A DNA stretch of 64,000 nt from Stappia indica (GTDB taxonomy: Bacteria; Pseudomonadota; Alphaproteobacteria; Rhizobiales; Stappiaceae). Positions 15,035-22,999 of this stretch are shown in pieces. Within the stretch, counting starts at the first letter, position 1. Each line of letters begins with the position of its first letter. Under the pieces are notes generated by a model. It saw only the letters and a program-made list of their open reading frames with translations, was not told the origin of the DNA and made no database searches. The position numbers were made by a program, and so were the translations under genes. The DNA is taken from positions 310,001 through 374,000 of the forward strand of contig NZ_MBQE01000002.1 in assembly GCF_001696535.1 (NCBI RefSeq), read 5' to 3'.

Positions 15035-17479
15035 ATGTCGCTTCCACAGCAGGCCCAGATCGTCGTCATCGGCGGCGGCATCATCGGCTGTTCGACCGCC
15101 TATCATCTGGCGCGCGACCACAAGGCCGATGTGCTGCTGCTCGAACAGGGCAAGCTCACCAGCGGCTCGACCTGGCATGCGGCCGGGCTGGTCGGCCAGC
15201 TCCGCTCCTCCGCCTCGATCACCCAGGTGCTGAAATACTCCGTCGACCTCTACAAGCGGCTCGATGCCGAGACGGGTCTGGAGACCGGCTGGCGGATGAC
15301 CGGCTGTCTGCGGCTCGCCTGCAACGAGGATCGCTGGACCGAGTATCGGCGCCTTGCCACCACCGCTCGCAGTTTCGGCATGGAGATGCATCTGCTCTCG
15401 CCCGACGAGGTGAAGGCGATGTGGCCATTGATGCGCGTCGACGACCTGGTGGGGGCGACCTTCCTGCCGACCGACGGGCAGGCCAGCCCATCCGACATCA
15501 CCCAGTCGCTGGCCAAGGGCGCGCGCATGCACGGGGTGCGGATCGTCGAGGGCATCCGGGTCACCGGCTTCGGCATGGACGGGGCGCGCATCACCCATGT
15601 GGAGACGACGCAGGGGCGCATCGCCTGCGACACGGTGGTCAACTGCGCCGGCCAGTGGGCGCGGCAGGTCGGCGCCATGGCGGGCGTCAACGTGCCGCTG
15701 CAGCCGGTCAAGCACCAGTACATCATCACTGAGCCGATCAAGGGCATCACCTCCAACACCCCGACGGTGCGCGACCCGGACCGGCGCACCTATTTCAAGG
15801 AGGAGGTCGGCGGCCTGGCGCTCGGCGGGTATGAGCCGGACCCCATCGCCTGGACTACGGGCGATGTGCCGGACGATTTCCAGTTCCAGCTGTTCGAGGA
15901 CGACTGGGACCATTTCGAGCAGCATCTGGTCAACTCGATCCATCGCGTTCCCGCGCTGGAGCAGACCGGCGTCAAGCAGATGATCAACGGGCCGGAAAGC
16001 TTCACGCCGGACGGCAACTTCATCCTCGGCGCAGCTCCCGAATGCGCGAACATGTATGTCGGCGCTGGCTTCAACGCCTTCGGCATCGCTTCGGGCGGCG
16101 GTGCCGGCTGGGTGCTCGCCGAATGGGTGATGAAGGGCGAGGCGCCGCTCGACCTTTGGAGCGTCGACATTCGCCGCTTCTCCGGACTGCACAGCGACCG
16201 CGACTGGGTCTGCGAGCGCACGCTGGAGGCCTATGGCAAGCACTACACCATCGTCTTCCCGCATGAGGAATATGCGAGCGGCCGGCCGCGCATCGTCTCG
16301 CCGCTTTATGAGCGGCTGAAGGGGCGCGGGGCGGTGTTCGGCTCCAAGCTCGGCTGGGAGCGGCCGAACTGGTTCGCCCGTCCTGGTGACGAGCCGCGCG
16401 ACGTCTATTCCATGGGGCGGCAGAACTGGTTCGAGGCGGTCGGCGAGGAGCACCGGGCCGTGCGCGAGGCGGTCGGCCTGTTCGACCAGTCGTCCTTCGC
16501 CAAGTTCGAACTGCGCGGGCCGGACGCGGCGGAGCAGCTGGAATTCATCTGCGCCAACAAGGTCGGCAAGCCGGCCGGCCGGTTGACCTATACCCAGCTG
16601 CTCAACAGCCGCGGCGGCATCGAATGCGACCTCACCGTCGCGCGCCTTGCCGACGATCTGTTCTATATCGTCACCGGCACCGGCTTCCGTACCCATGACG
16701 GAAGCTGGATCGCCGAGCACTTGCGTGCAGGCTCCAATGCGACCCTCGTCGACGTGACCGAGGAGTTCGGCACGCTGTCGCTGATGGGCCCGAAGGCGCG
16801 CGACGTCCTTGCCACGGTTGCGCCGGGCGCGGACGTTTCTGGCGAGGCGTTCCCCTTCGGCCATGTGCGCGTGATCGAGATCGCCGGGCATCCGGTGCGG
16901 GCCTTGCGCGTCACCTATGTCGGCGAGCTGGGCTGGGAGCTGCACGTGCCGATCGCCGCCACGGGCGCGGTGTTCGATGCCCTGATGGAGGCGGGCGCCC
17001 CGCACGGCATCCGGCCGGCCGGCTATCGCGCCATCGAATCCCTGCGCCTGGAAAAAGGCTATCGCGCCTGGGGCGCCGACATCACGCCGAACGACAGCCC
17101 GTTCGAGGCCGGTCTCGGCTGGGCGGTGAAGCTGCGCTCCGGCCTGCCGTTCCTCGGCCGGGAGGCTTCGGAGCGGATCGCGGCCGCGCCGCTGCGCAAG
17201 CAGCTCGCCTGTTTCACCGTGGAGGACCAGAGCGTTGTTCTGCTCGGCCGCGAGACGATCCTGCGCGACGGCGAGTTTGCCGGCTATCTGTCCAGCGGCG
17301 GCTACGGCTACACGGTGGACCGGCCGATCGGCTATGGCTATGTGCGCCGTGCGGACGGTGTGGACGAGGCATACTTGCGCGCCGGCAGCTATGAGCTTGT
17401 GGTTGCGAACGAACGGGTTCCGGCCCGGATCGAACTCGGCCCCCTCTACGATCCGCAGAACGTCCGCGTGAAGGCCTGA
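15035..17479 (+). CDS. FAD-dependent oxidoreductase/aminomethyltransferase (dimethylglycine/sarcosine dehydrogenase-like)
   Basis: 814 residues. An N-terminal DAO domain carries IVVIGGGIIGCSTAYHLA (dinucleotide fold) and SGSTWHAAGLVGQ, where the His is the usual covalent FAD site in this family. The middle FAO-type domain follows, then a C-terminal GcvT-like folate-binding half (YTQLLNSRGGIECDLTVARL, VGELGWELHVP). Such fusions oxidatively demethylate N-methyl amines and pass the one-carbon unit to tetrahydrofolate. It follows the kinase by 4 bp, closing a betaine or N-methylamine uptake and catabolism operon. Confidence 0.88.
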   Translation: MSLPQQAQIVVIGGGIIGCSTAYHLARDHKADVLLLEQGKLTSGSTWHAAGLVGQLRSSASITQVLKYSVDLYKRLDAETGLETGWRMTGCLRLACNEDRWTEYRRLATTARSFGMEMHLLSPDEVKAMWPLMRVDDLVGATFLPTDGQASPSDITQSLAKGARMHGVRIVEGIRVTGFGMDGARITHVETTQGRIACDTVVNCAGQWARQVGAMAGVNVPLQPVKHQYIITEPIKGITSNTPTVRDPDRRTYFKEEVGGLALGGYEPDPIAWTTGDVPDDFQFQLFEDDWDHFEQHLVNSIHRVPALEQTGVKQMINGPESFTPDGNFILGAAPECANMYVGAGFNAFGIASGGGAGWVLAEWVMKGEAPLDLWSVDIRRFSGLHSDRDWVCERTLEAYGKHYTIVFPHEEYASGRPRIVSPLYERLKGRGAVFGSKLGWERPNWFARPGDEPRDVYSMGRQNWFEAVGEEHRAVREAVGLFDQSSFAKFELRGPDAAEQLEFICANKVGKPAGRLTYTQLLNSRGGIECDLTVARLADDLFYIVTGTGFRTHDGSWIAEHLRAGSNATLVDVTEEFGTLSLMGPKARDVLATVAPGADVSGEAFPFGHVRVIEIAGHPVRALRVTYVGELGWELHVPIAATGAVFDALMEAGAPHGIRPAGYRAIESLRLEKGYRAWGADITPNDSPFEAGLGWAVKLRSGLPFLGREASERIAAAPLRKQLACFTVEDQSVVLLGRETILRDGEFAGYLSSGGYGYTVDRPIGYGYVRRADGVDEAYLRAGSYELVVANERVPARIELGPLYDPQNVRVKA

Positions 17480-17482
17480 GGA

Positions 17483-19225
17483 TCAGGCACCGGATGCGGC
17501 ATCCGCCATCGCGTGTGCCGCTCCCGGTTGGCGGGTGTCGGCAAGGATACGGCCGGCTTCCATGCGGATCAGCCGGTCGCACTTGTCGAAACAGTGCTCG
17601 TCGTGGGTCACCGCGATGACCAGATGGCCGTCCCTTGCCATCTGCGGCACCAGCACGTCGTAGAAGAGCTTGCGGCGGACCGGGTCCTGGTCGGCGGCGA
17701 ATTCGTCCAGCACGATGATCGGCCGTGCCTCGGCGAGGGCCACGGAGAGGGCAAGCCGCCGCTTCTGACCGGTCGACAGCGCCAGGGTCGAAAAGGCGCC
17801 GTTCTCGATACGGATGCGGTGGGCAAGGTCGAGCTCTGCGAGATGCGGGGGAACCTTGGCCTGTTCTGCCTCGTCCAGCCCATAGAGCCGCGAGAAGAGG
17901 TGGAACTCGCTGAAGACCGCGCTGAACAGGTCCCGGTAGTCCTGAAGGTTCGCAGGGGTCACCGGCTGCCCGTCGCGCAGGATTTCGCCACCCTCGGGCC
18001 GGCGCAGGCCGGTCAGCAGCGAGATCAGGGTCGACTTTCCAGCGCCATTGCCGCCGCTGATGAACACGACTTCGCCCGGCTCCAGAACGAGGTCGAGCGG
18101 CCCGACAGTAAAGCGTTCGTCGTCGGCCGGAGCGGTCGCCCCTTCGGGCGGCGCCTCCGACAGGGTCGCCGTCACGCCGCGCAGCTCGATCCGCGAGAAG
18201 CGGGCAGGGGGAGCGGCAGGTCCTGTGGTCGGGGCGTCGGTCTCGGCCTCGGCGATCAGGTCCTTTTCCAGCCCGGCGATCAGCCTGCGGGCGACGGCGG
18301 CGCGCGAGAAGGAGGCGAGATTGCCCATCACGGTTTCCACCGGGCCATAGGTTAGCAGCACCACGGTCAACACCTGCAGGACCGTTTCGGTCGGCGTGCC
18401 GGCGAACAGCGGCAGGCCGACGACAATGAGGCAAAGGAGCCCCATCATAGCCCCCTGGGCGACCGTCTGGCCGAGACTGAAGAAGCGCTCTGCGGTGACC
18501 TTCAGCTCGCGTTCGCGGCTTGCCGCATCGACGATGTCCGCCTGCAGCCCGTCGCGCCGGGCGCGCCGCAGCCGCAGCTCCTTGTAGCCGCGCAGGACGT
18601 CGTTGACCCGGTCGAAGAAGGTCCATTCCGTCCGCGAGGCGCGCTCCGCGCTCGCCTGCGCCGGCGTTTGCGCCAGCAGGTAGCCGATGGCGCCGATCAC
18701 GACGGCGCCCAGCGTCGCGACGCCGCTCGGCCATGACAGATAGAAGATGTAGGGAATGCAGAAGGCGATCACCAGCGCGGCTTCCAGCGATTGGATGAAA
18801 TTCACCGACGCATAGGAGATCTGGTTCACCTCATGGGTGACGATGGAATAGACCTTGCCGTGGTCGCGGCGGGAGAGAAAGTCGGCACGCGCATCCAGCA
18901 GCCGCCGGCTCAACTCGGTGCGCAGCCGCCGTTTGGTGGTCTCGACGAGGCGGAAGCTGGCGACGCGCGCCAGATGCGAGAAGGTCAGGGTCGAAGCGAT
19001 GGCCGCAAGCAGCAGAAGCACGTCGCCGGTGGCGATGGCCGCAGCGCCTGCCAGCGTGTTGATGGCGTAGATCATGCCGGAGCGGGTGACGCTGGCCAGC
19101 ACGGCATAGGCGAGCACCGGCGAGCGCATCAGGTTGCCGTCGCGGATCAGAAACGCGAAGAGGGAACCGAGCCCGCTGTTGCCCTGGTCGCTGCCGCTCG
19201 TTTCGCTGTCGTTATGCCCCGCCAT
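17483..19225 (-). CDS. Cyclic-peptide/siderophore-type ABC exporter (SyrD/YojI/PvdE-like)
   Basis: 580 residues from ATG 19225; the frame opens 29 codons further up but MAGHNDSE has a GGACGAG SD. An N-terminal six-helix exporter domain (starting near LFAFLIRDGNLMRSP) is fused to an ATPase with Walker A SGGNGAGKSTL, the family's unusual signature LSTGQKRRLAL and Walker B IIVLDEFAADQDP. These features define the cyclic-peptide export group. No peptide synthetase is nearby, so the cargo is unknown. It converges on the dehydrogenase with 3 bp between stops. Confidence 0.87.
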   Translation of the reverse strand: MAGHNDSETSGSDQGNSGLGSLFAFLIRDGNLMRSPVLAYAVLASVTRSGMIYAINTLAGAAAIATGDVLLLLAAIASTLTFSHLARVASFRLVETTKRRLRTELSRRLLDARADFLSRRDHGKVYSIVTHEVNQISYASVNFIQSLEAALVIAFCIPYIFYLSWPSGVATLGAVVIGAIGYLLAQTPAQASAERASRTEWTFFDRVNDVLRGYKELRLRRARRDGLQADIVDAASRERELKVTAERFFSLGQTVAQGAMMGLLCLIVVGLPLFAGTPTETVLQVLTVVLLTYGPVETVMGNLASFSRAAVARRLIAGLEKDLIAEAETDAPTTGPAAPPARFSRIELRGVTATLSEAPPEGATAPADDERFTVGPLDLVLEPGEVVFISGGNGAGKSTLISLLTGLRRPEGGEILRDGQPVTPANLQDYRDLFSAVFSEFHLFSRLYGLDEAEQAKVPPHLAELDLAHRIRIENGAFSTLALSTGQKRRLALSVALAEARPIIVLDEFAADQDPVRRKLFYDVLVPQMARDGHLVIAVTHDEHCFDKCDRLIRMEAGRILADTRQPGAAHAMADAASGA

Positions 19226-19556
19226 CTCGTCCGTCTTGCCTGCTCGTTGCCGGTCTTGTTGCTGCTGGCGGCATAAGGCTGCCTCGCGCGCCGTCCGGCC
19301 GCCGCCACGCACCCTGCTCTAGCTCAATTCTCGGGTGAGGGAAACGCAGTTGAACCCGGCAGGGGAGAGGCGCTGCGCTGTCCCCCTGCTTGTGGCATTG
19401 CCTGCTGCAGGGACATCCACCGACGCCCTCAGGAGCTGCACGAAACGGCGGGTGGGGAGAAGCGTGCCTAACCTGCCGCTCCTCTCTTGACAGGCGACCG
19501 CGGCGCCGACTATATGCGGGCTCACTCGCGCGGGCCTTGCAGCCTGCTGCCGGTCT
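19226..19556. other. 331-bp intergenic region before tRNA-Met
   Basis: No convincing gene. Short open frames (for example 19319-19525, minus strand) have no recognisable motif. It holds the tRNA promoter near its right end. Confidence 0.5.
19487..19516 (+). promoter_or_regulatory. Sigma-70-type promoter of tRNA-Met
   Basis: A perfect -35 TTGACA (19487-19492) is followed after 17-18 nt by CTATAT/TATATG (19510-19516), about 40 bp before the tRNA 5' end. Confidence 0.6.
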
Positions 19557-19633
19557 GGCGGAGTAGCTCAGTTGGTTAGAGCAGCGGAATCATAATCCGC
19601 GTGTCGGGGGTTCGAGTCCCTCCTCCGCTACCA
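19557..19633 (+). tRNA. tRNA-Met (anticodon CAU)
   Basis: 77 nt including an encoded CCA. The acceptor stem GGCGGAG pairs with CTCCGCT (G-U at the first pair), the D arm is GCTCAGTTGGTTAGAGC, the anticodon stem GCGGA/TCCGC encloses loop ATCATAA with CAT at its centre, and the T arm is GGGGGTTCGAGTCCCTC. It reads as elongator methionine; a lysidine-modified Ile tRNA is less likely. Its 3' half overlaps the end of the recombinase gene and marks the left edge of the integrated element. Confidence 0.93.
19590..19633. other. Probable integration site (att) in the tRNA 3' half
   Basis: The element's recombinase gene reads into this stretch and stops in the anticodon loop (TGA complementary to 19590-19592). 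The tRNA is complete, as when an element brings a copy of the 3' end. I could not find a second copy of the tRNA 3' segment inside the window, so the other att site is presumably beyond base 64000. Confidence 0.5.
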
Positions 19634-21221
19634 TCAATCCCCACACCCGTTTGACACCATTGGGGTATGCGCGGTCGCCAAGGATCGAATTCAGGCGCCC
19701 TGCAATCTCGATCTCGACGGCGCCGGGTTCGGAGGGATCGCGGTAGATGGTAACCGTCTCGACGAGTTCCCGTATGGCTTCCGCGCATTCCCGGTCGCCC
19801 GAACGCATGCCTTCCGCTAGTGCATCTTGCAGGCTTTCGAGTTGCTCTTCGTAGCGCTTCAGGATCGCTGGATGCAGCGAGACCACCTCAAACGCGGGCG
19901 GAGCTTTCTCCAGCTCAGCAAGCACCGCTTGGCGCTCGTGGTAGAGTTCCGTCGAGCGGGGGCCGATTATATATGGATCACCGATGCCCTTGGCGAGATG
20001 ATCGACCAACCGGTCGATCTCGCGCTTGAGCTTATCGGCACGGCGCTCAAGCCGTGTTCGATTAGCGTCGGCCTCCGCCGATAGTCGCTTGCGTTCCTCG
20101 TGATAGGTCTTCACGTATTCTGCGAGCACCTTGGGGCTCTTCATCTCGGCCCGCAGTCTGGCCAGAACAGCAGTTTCCACGGTTTCGAGATAGAAGGTCT
20201 TCGGATCAGGGCACGCCCCGCTTTCCGTCGCGGCCGAGCATCTGATCCGGACACGACCCGACTTGTCCTTGCCGTTAGTCGACATGCCTGATCCGCAGGC
20301 GCCGCACCGAAGCAGCCCCGAAAGCATATGGCGCGGCCGGCGATGGTGGTGTGGATGATCAACGCTGCGTTCACGTTTGCGCGCCTGTGCCTGCTCGAAC
20401 AGGTCGCGACTGACAATCGCGAGTTCAGGCACGTCGGACGACTGCCACTCCTCTTTCGGATTGGGGCGCGAGACACGGCGGCCCGTGTCAGGGTCCTTCA
20501 CCATGCGCACCTTATTCCAGACCAGTCGGCCACCGTAGAGTTCGTTCTGCAGAATGCCAGTGCCGCGCTGCACGTTGCCGTTAATCGTCGAAGCGTTCCA
20601 CTTCGTTCCGCGCGGGGGCGTAACATCGTCGCGGTTGAGGTCACGCGCGATGTCACGCGGCGTTCGACCGGAGACATATTCCTCGAATATGCGACGGATG
20701 ATTTCGGCCTCTTCTTCGACGATCTGCCTCTTTCCCGGCTCACCTGGAACCGGAGCGTAGCCGAATGTCAGGCCGCCGGCGTTGAGGCCTTGGCCAACCC
20801 GCCCGGCCTGGCCGCGGCGAATCTTGTGTGCGTTATCTTCACGATAGAGCTGACCTACCAGCCCACGGAGGCCGACGAGAACAGTGTTGGCGACGCCGTC
20901 GTGCACAGCGCGAATTTCGATGTTGAGAAAGGACAGGCGCTTATGGATACCCGCCAAGTCTTCCATGTCGCGCGAGAGCCTGTCGAGCGCCTCGATGACC
21001 ACCACATCGAACGCGCCATCTCGGGCGGCATCCATGAGTTGAACGAGACCTTCCCGTCCAAACACCGAGGCGCCTGAACGGGCCCTGTCCTCATAAGTCG
21101 CAACGACCGTTAGATTGTGCTCTCCGGCATGCTTCCTGCAGAGGGTAACCTGATCCTCGATCGACCGTTCATTCTGCAGGTCGGTGGAAAACCTCGCGTA
21201 TATTGCCGCGCGTTTCGTCAT
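19590..21221 (-). CDS. Large serine recombinase (site-specific integrase)
   Basis: 543 residues from ATG 21221, chosen because AGGGAG lies just upstream and the protein then begins MTKRAAIYARFSTDLQ with the catalytic Ser at residue 12. The resolvase domain (Arg in EALDRLSRDMED) is followed by the recombinase domain, a zinc ribbon (LRCGACGSG and later CSA...CPDP) and a coiled coil with alternating Arg/Glu near residues 385-430. It catalyses integration or excision. Its last 11 residues, EEGLEPPTRGL, are encoded antisense to the tRNA-Met gene. Likely the element's integrase. Confidence 0.9.
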   Translation of the reverse strand: MTKRAAIYARFSTDLQNERSIEDQVTLCRKHAGEHNLTVVATYEDRARSGASVFGREGLVQLMDAARDGAFDVVVIEALDRLSRDMEDLAGIHKRLSFLNIEIRAVHDGVANTVLVGLRGLVGQLYREDNAHKIRRGQAGRVGQGLNAGGLTFGYAPVPGEPGKRQIVEEEAEIIRRIFEEYVSGRTPRDIARDLNRDDVTPPRGTKWNASTINGNVQRGTGILQNELYGGRLVWNKVRMVKDPDTGRRVSRPNPKEEWQSSDVPELAIVSRDLFEQAQARKRERSVDHPHHHRRPRHMLSGLLRCGACGSGMSTNGKDKSGRVRIRCSAATESGACPDPKTFYLETVETAVLARLRAEMKSPKVLAEYVKTYHEERKRLSAEADANRTRLERRADKLKREIDRLVDHLAKGIGDPYIIGPRSTELYHERQAVLAELEKAPPAFEVVSLHPAILKRYEEQLESLQDALAEGMRSGDRECAEAIRELVETVTIYRDPSEPGAVEIEIAGRLNSILGDRAYPNGVKRVWGLMVAEEGLEPPTRGL

Positions 21222-21495
21222 GACATGCGCTCCCTGCTTGTTGGCGCGCATGGTCTTCTCTGGCGGCTTGGCGTGCGAGAACCCGCGCGAGCTTCAGAAT
21301 CGCATCATCAATCTCTGCGTGCAAGTCTTTCCCTGCCCTCGGAAGACATTGATGACCAGTTAGTTCACCAGCACGAAGTCTCTTGACCGACAGTTGCTCA
21401 ACTTCGGAAACCCGTCGTGCATTGTGCCCGACGAAGGCAGAATGTGGCGAGGACACAGCAAATCTCTTGCTAAGGTCGGTCATAAGAATGACCAT
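21169..21495 (-). CDS. Small ORF overlapping the recombinase start
   Basis: 108 codons (or 104 from ATG 21483) ending 53 nt inside the recombinase gene in another frame. The central part, DLHAEIDDAILKLARVLARQAARED, looks like an amphipathic helix of the type seen in small proteins encoded just before serine recombinases, so it could be a real accessory protein. The N-terminal half is unremarkable and the long overlap counts against it. No function can be assigned. Confidence 0.4.
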   Translation of the reverse strand: MVILMTDLSKRFAVSSPHSAFVGHNARRVSEVEQLSVKRLRAGELTGHQCLPRAGKDLHAEIDDAILKLARVLARQAAREDHARQQAGSACHDETRGNIREVFHRPAE

Positions 21496-21765
21496 GAGCC
21501 GGAAGCGTGACTTATGAAATGCCTATCGACCTGCTTTCGAAGTATAGCGCAGCATAGCGTGCATAACGGACAGGTCAGATTTAGCGGAATGGAACTTGGC
21601 TAACGGACCTTCGACCATTAGACGCACGCAAACCATTCAGGCCAAATGGTCGAGACCATGTCGAAAAGAAATCTTGACCACGAGCACCCAATGCACGCCG
21701 TGCGAGCGCGCAGGCGTGGTCCGCCAACCTCAAACTCGGCAAAAGAGGCGTGACTAGATCGACTT
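21496..21765. other. Intergenic stretch between the small ORF and the qseC-like gene
   Basis: 270 bp without convincing coding content; the open frame at 21581-21796 (minus) overlaps the XRE gene and has no recognisable domain. Base composition is less GC-rich than the chromosome-like left part. Confidence 0.4.
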
Positions 21766-21981
21766 CTAATTCTGTGGCGGCCTGATCAGCTCGCAAGGAT
21801 CAACGTTGAGAGCTTTTGCCAGCTGACCCAACACGCTCACACTTGCAGAGACCCGAGCACGCTCTATCGAGCCCACGTAGCGCATGCTGAGTTCTGCGCG
21901 GGCTGCCAACTCCTCCTGCGTCAGGTCCTGATCATGGCGCAAACGACGCATATTGATCGCCATGACCTCTTTGAGGTCCAT
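21766..21981 (-). CDS. XRE-family small repressor, QseC-like
   Basis: 71 residues, almost entirely one helix-turn-helix: NMRRLRHDQDLTQEELAARAEL then MRYVGSIERARVSASVSVL. Size and sequence resemble restriction-modification controller (C) proteins. It is divergent from the DUF2285 gene at 22100 and the 118 bp between them holds a 39-bp dyad. This is the same arrangement as qseC/qseM of Mesorhizobium ICEMlSymR7A, where QseC controls expression of the antiactivator. The assignment rests on domain and position, not on sequence comparison. Confidence 0.8.
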   Translation of the reverse strand: MDLKEVMAINMRRLRHDQDLTQEELAARAELSMRYVGSIERARVSASVSVLGQLAKALNVDPCELIRPPQN

Positions 21982-21997
21982 GGCGAGATAGGAATCA

Positions 21998-22036
21998 GAA
22001 TGGGAACTTTCGTTCTAGGAACGATAATTCCCATTC
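21998..22036. promoter_or_regulatory. 39-bp nested dyad operator between qseC-like and qseM-like genes
   Basis: Outer arms GAATGGGAA (21998-22006) and TTCCCATTC (22028-22036) and inner arms TCGTTC (22010-22015) and GAACGA (22019-22024) share one centre at 22017. The whole forms a compound palindrome typical of C-protein operators. A -10-like TATAGT lies at 22039-22044 towards the qseM-like gene. Confidence 0.7.
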
Positions 22037-22099
22037 GCTATAGTGAGTTGGCCAAGAGTATAGCTTGCTCTGACCAATCACAACCGAACTGCAAATATC

Positions 22100-22384
22100 A
22101 TGCATGAATCTCGAACCGGCACTAAGAGTGCGATGAAATCGGAAATCCAAGAAGAAGTCCCCTGGTCCAACAACCTCACCGGTTACGACCAGGAGCACTT
22201 CACACTCTACATGAGGCTCCTAGACGCCGCTGCTGACAATGCGAGCGAGAAGGAGATGGCGCAGATCATCCTGGGGATCGACCCTCTGCGGGAGCCAAAG
22301 CGTGCCCAGAAGGCCGTCCGCAGCCATCTCGACCGTGCAAACTGGATGGTAACGACCGGATATAGGAAACTGTTCGCGCGCTAG
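22100..22384 (+). CDS. DUF2285 small protein, QseM-like antiactivator
   Basis: 94 residues (ATG 22100; ATG 22133 also possible, neither with a strong SD). After a polar N-terminus it is a single DUF2285 domain: YDQEHFTLYMRLLDAAA, then MAQIILGIDPLREP, then VRSHLDRANWMVTTGYRKLF. In Mesorhizobium ICEs the lone DUF2285 protein QseM binds TraR and FseA and blocks excision and transfer. Here it is divergent from a QseC-like repressor and tail-to-tail with an FseA-like pair, so the same role is likely. Confidence 0.78.
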   Translation: MHESRTGTKSAMKSEIQEEVPWSNNLTGYDQEHFTLYMRLLDAAADNASEKEMAQIILGIDPLREPKRAQKAVRSHLDRANWMVTTGYRKLFAR

Positions 22385-22405
22385 TCAGCGCGCTCCAGGC
22401 GTCGC

Positions 22406-22927
22406 TCACGCCAGGAAATCCCGGTAGTTACAATTCATGAGGACGCGGCCGCGCCTGATGGCACGGCGGATGCGATCGCGAAGATGGTCGCCCGGGTCCG
22501 TCCAGTCGGCCTGGACACGCTGCCGCCCCATCAAGGCCGTCGCGATTTCGCGTTGGGATGCTCCGGCCAGTGACCCGTCAAGCGCTTGAAGGACAAGGCG
22601 AAGACGGCTGCCACGCGCTTCGGGTGGAAACAGCCTCTCCGGGAGTTGTCCGGTCGTGCAAAGAGTATTGAGGCATTCGAGCCCATTCATCCGATGCCTC
22701 AAGCGATTGGCTGGCCAGATAGCGTCGACGTGGAGCTGAACGGGCAGCAATACACCCACGCCTTCTACGACGAGCTGGATTTCCCGGTGAGAATCCCGCA
22801 GCAAGACATGCTGCCGACCGTCAGCCATTATCAGGATCACTACCCGACATGGCAGTGCGGCCAGGTCAAACGATGACCTTGCCGATGGGAACCGTGCCTG
22901 TTCCGCAATGACAGGCAGCACATGCAA
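22406..22927 (-). CDS. DUF2285-domain ORF, C-terminal half of an FseA-like activator
   Basis: The frame is annotated from TTG 22927, but no good start or SD exists there and the same frame is open upstream to 22999, overlapping the preceding ORF. The upstream part encodes TVFWCPRRC, a VFW stretch found in single-gene homologues between the two domains. The C-terminal domain shows LVLQALDGSLAGASQREIA, WTDPGDHLRDRIRRAI and NCNYRDFLA, classic DUF2285. It is best read as the second half of a protein made by +1 frameshifting from 23210 (about 267 residues in total). Confidence 0.8.
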   Translation of the reverse strand: MHVLPVIAEQARFPSARSSFDLAALPCRVVILIMADGRQHVLLRDSHREIQLVVEGVGVLLPVQLHVDAIWPANRLRHRMNGLECLNTLCTTGQLPERLFPPEARGSRLRLVLQALDGSLAGASQREIATALMGRQRVQADWTDPGDHLRDRIRRAIRRGRVLMNCNYRDFLA

Positions 22928-22958
22928 GCATCGGCGGGGGCACCAGAATACAGTCGCG

Positions 22959-22999
22959 TCACTCCTTAGGGAGTCTGCGAAATAGCAGCCCCCACCGCG
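22959..22999 (-). other. Predicted +1 ribosomal frameshift window joining DUF6499 to DUF2285
   Basis: The first ORF stops at TGA 22961-22959. The DUF2285 frame is +1 relative to it and opens only after its own TGA at 23002-23000, so the shift must occur within about 40 nt. Just before the stop the mRNA reads CCU AAG GAG UGA C: an SD-like AAGGAG abuts a UGA-C stop. An internal SD and UGA-C also favour +1 shifting in bacterial prfB, though spacing differs here. Confidence 0.65.

Noticed and set aside
22406-22927. Independent start of the DUF2285 protein at TTG 22927
   Set aside because: No SD at a suitable distance, and conserved inter-domain sequence is encoded upstream of it in the same open frame; frameshift fusion explains more.
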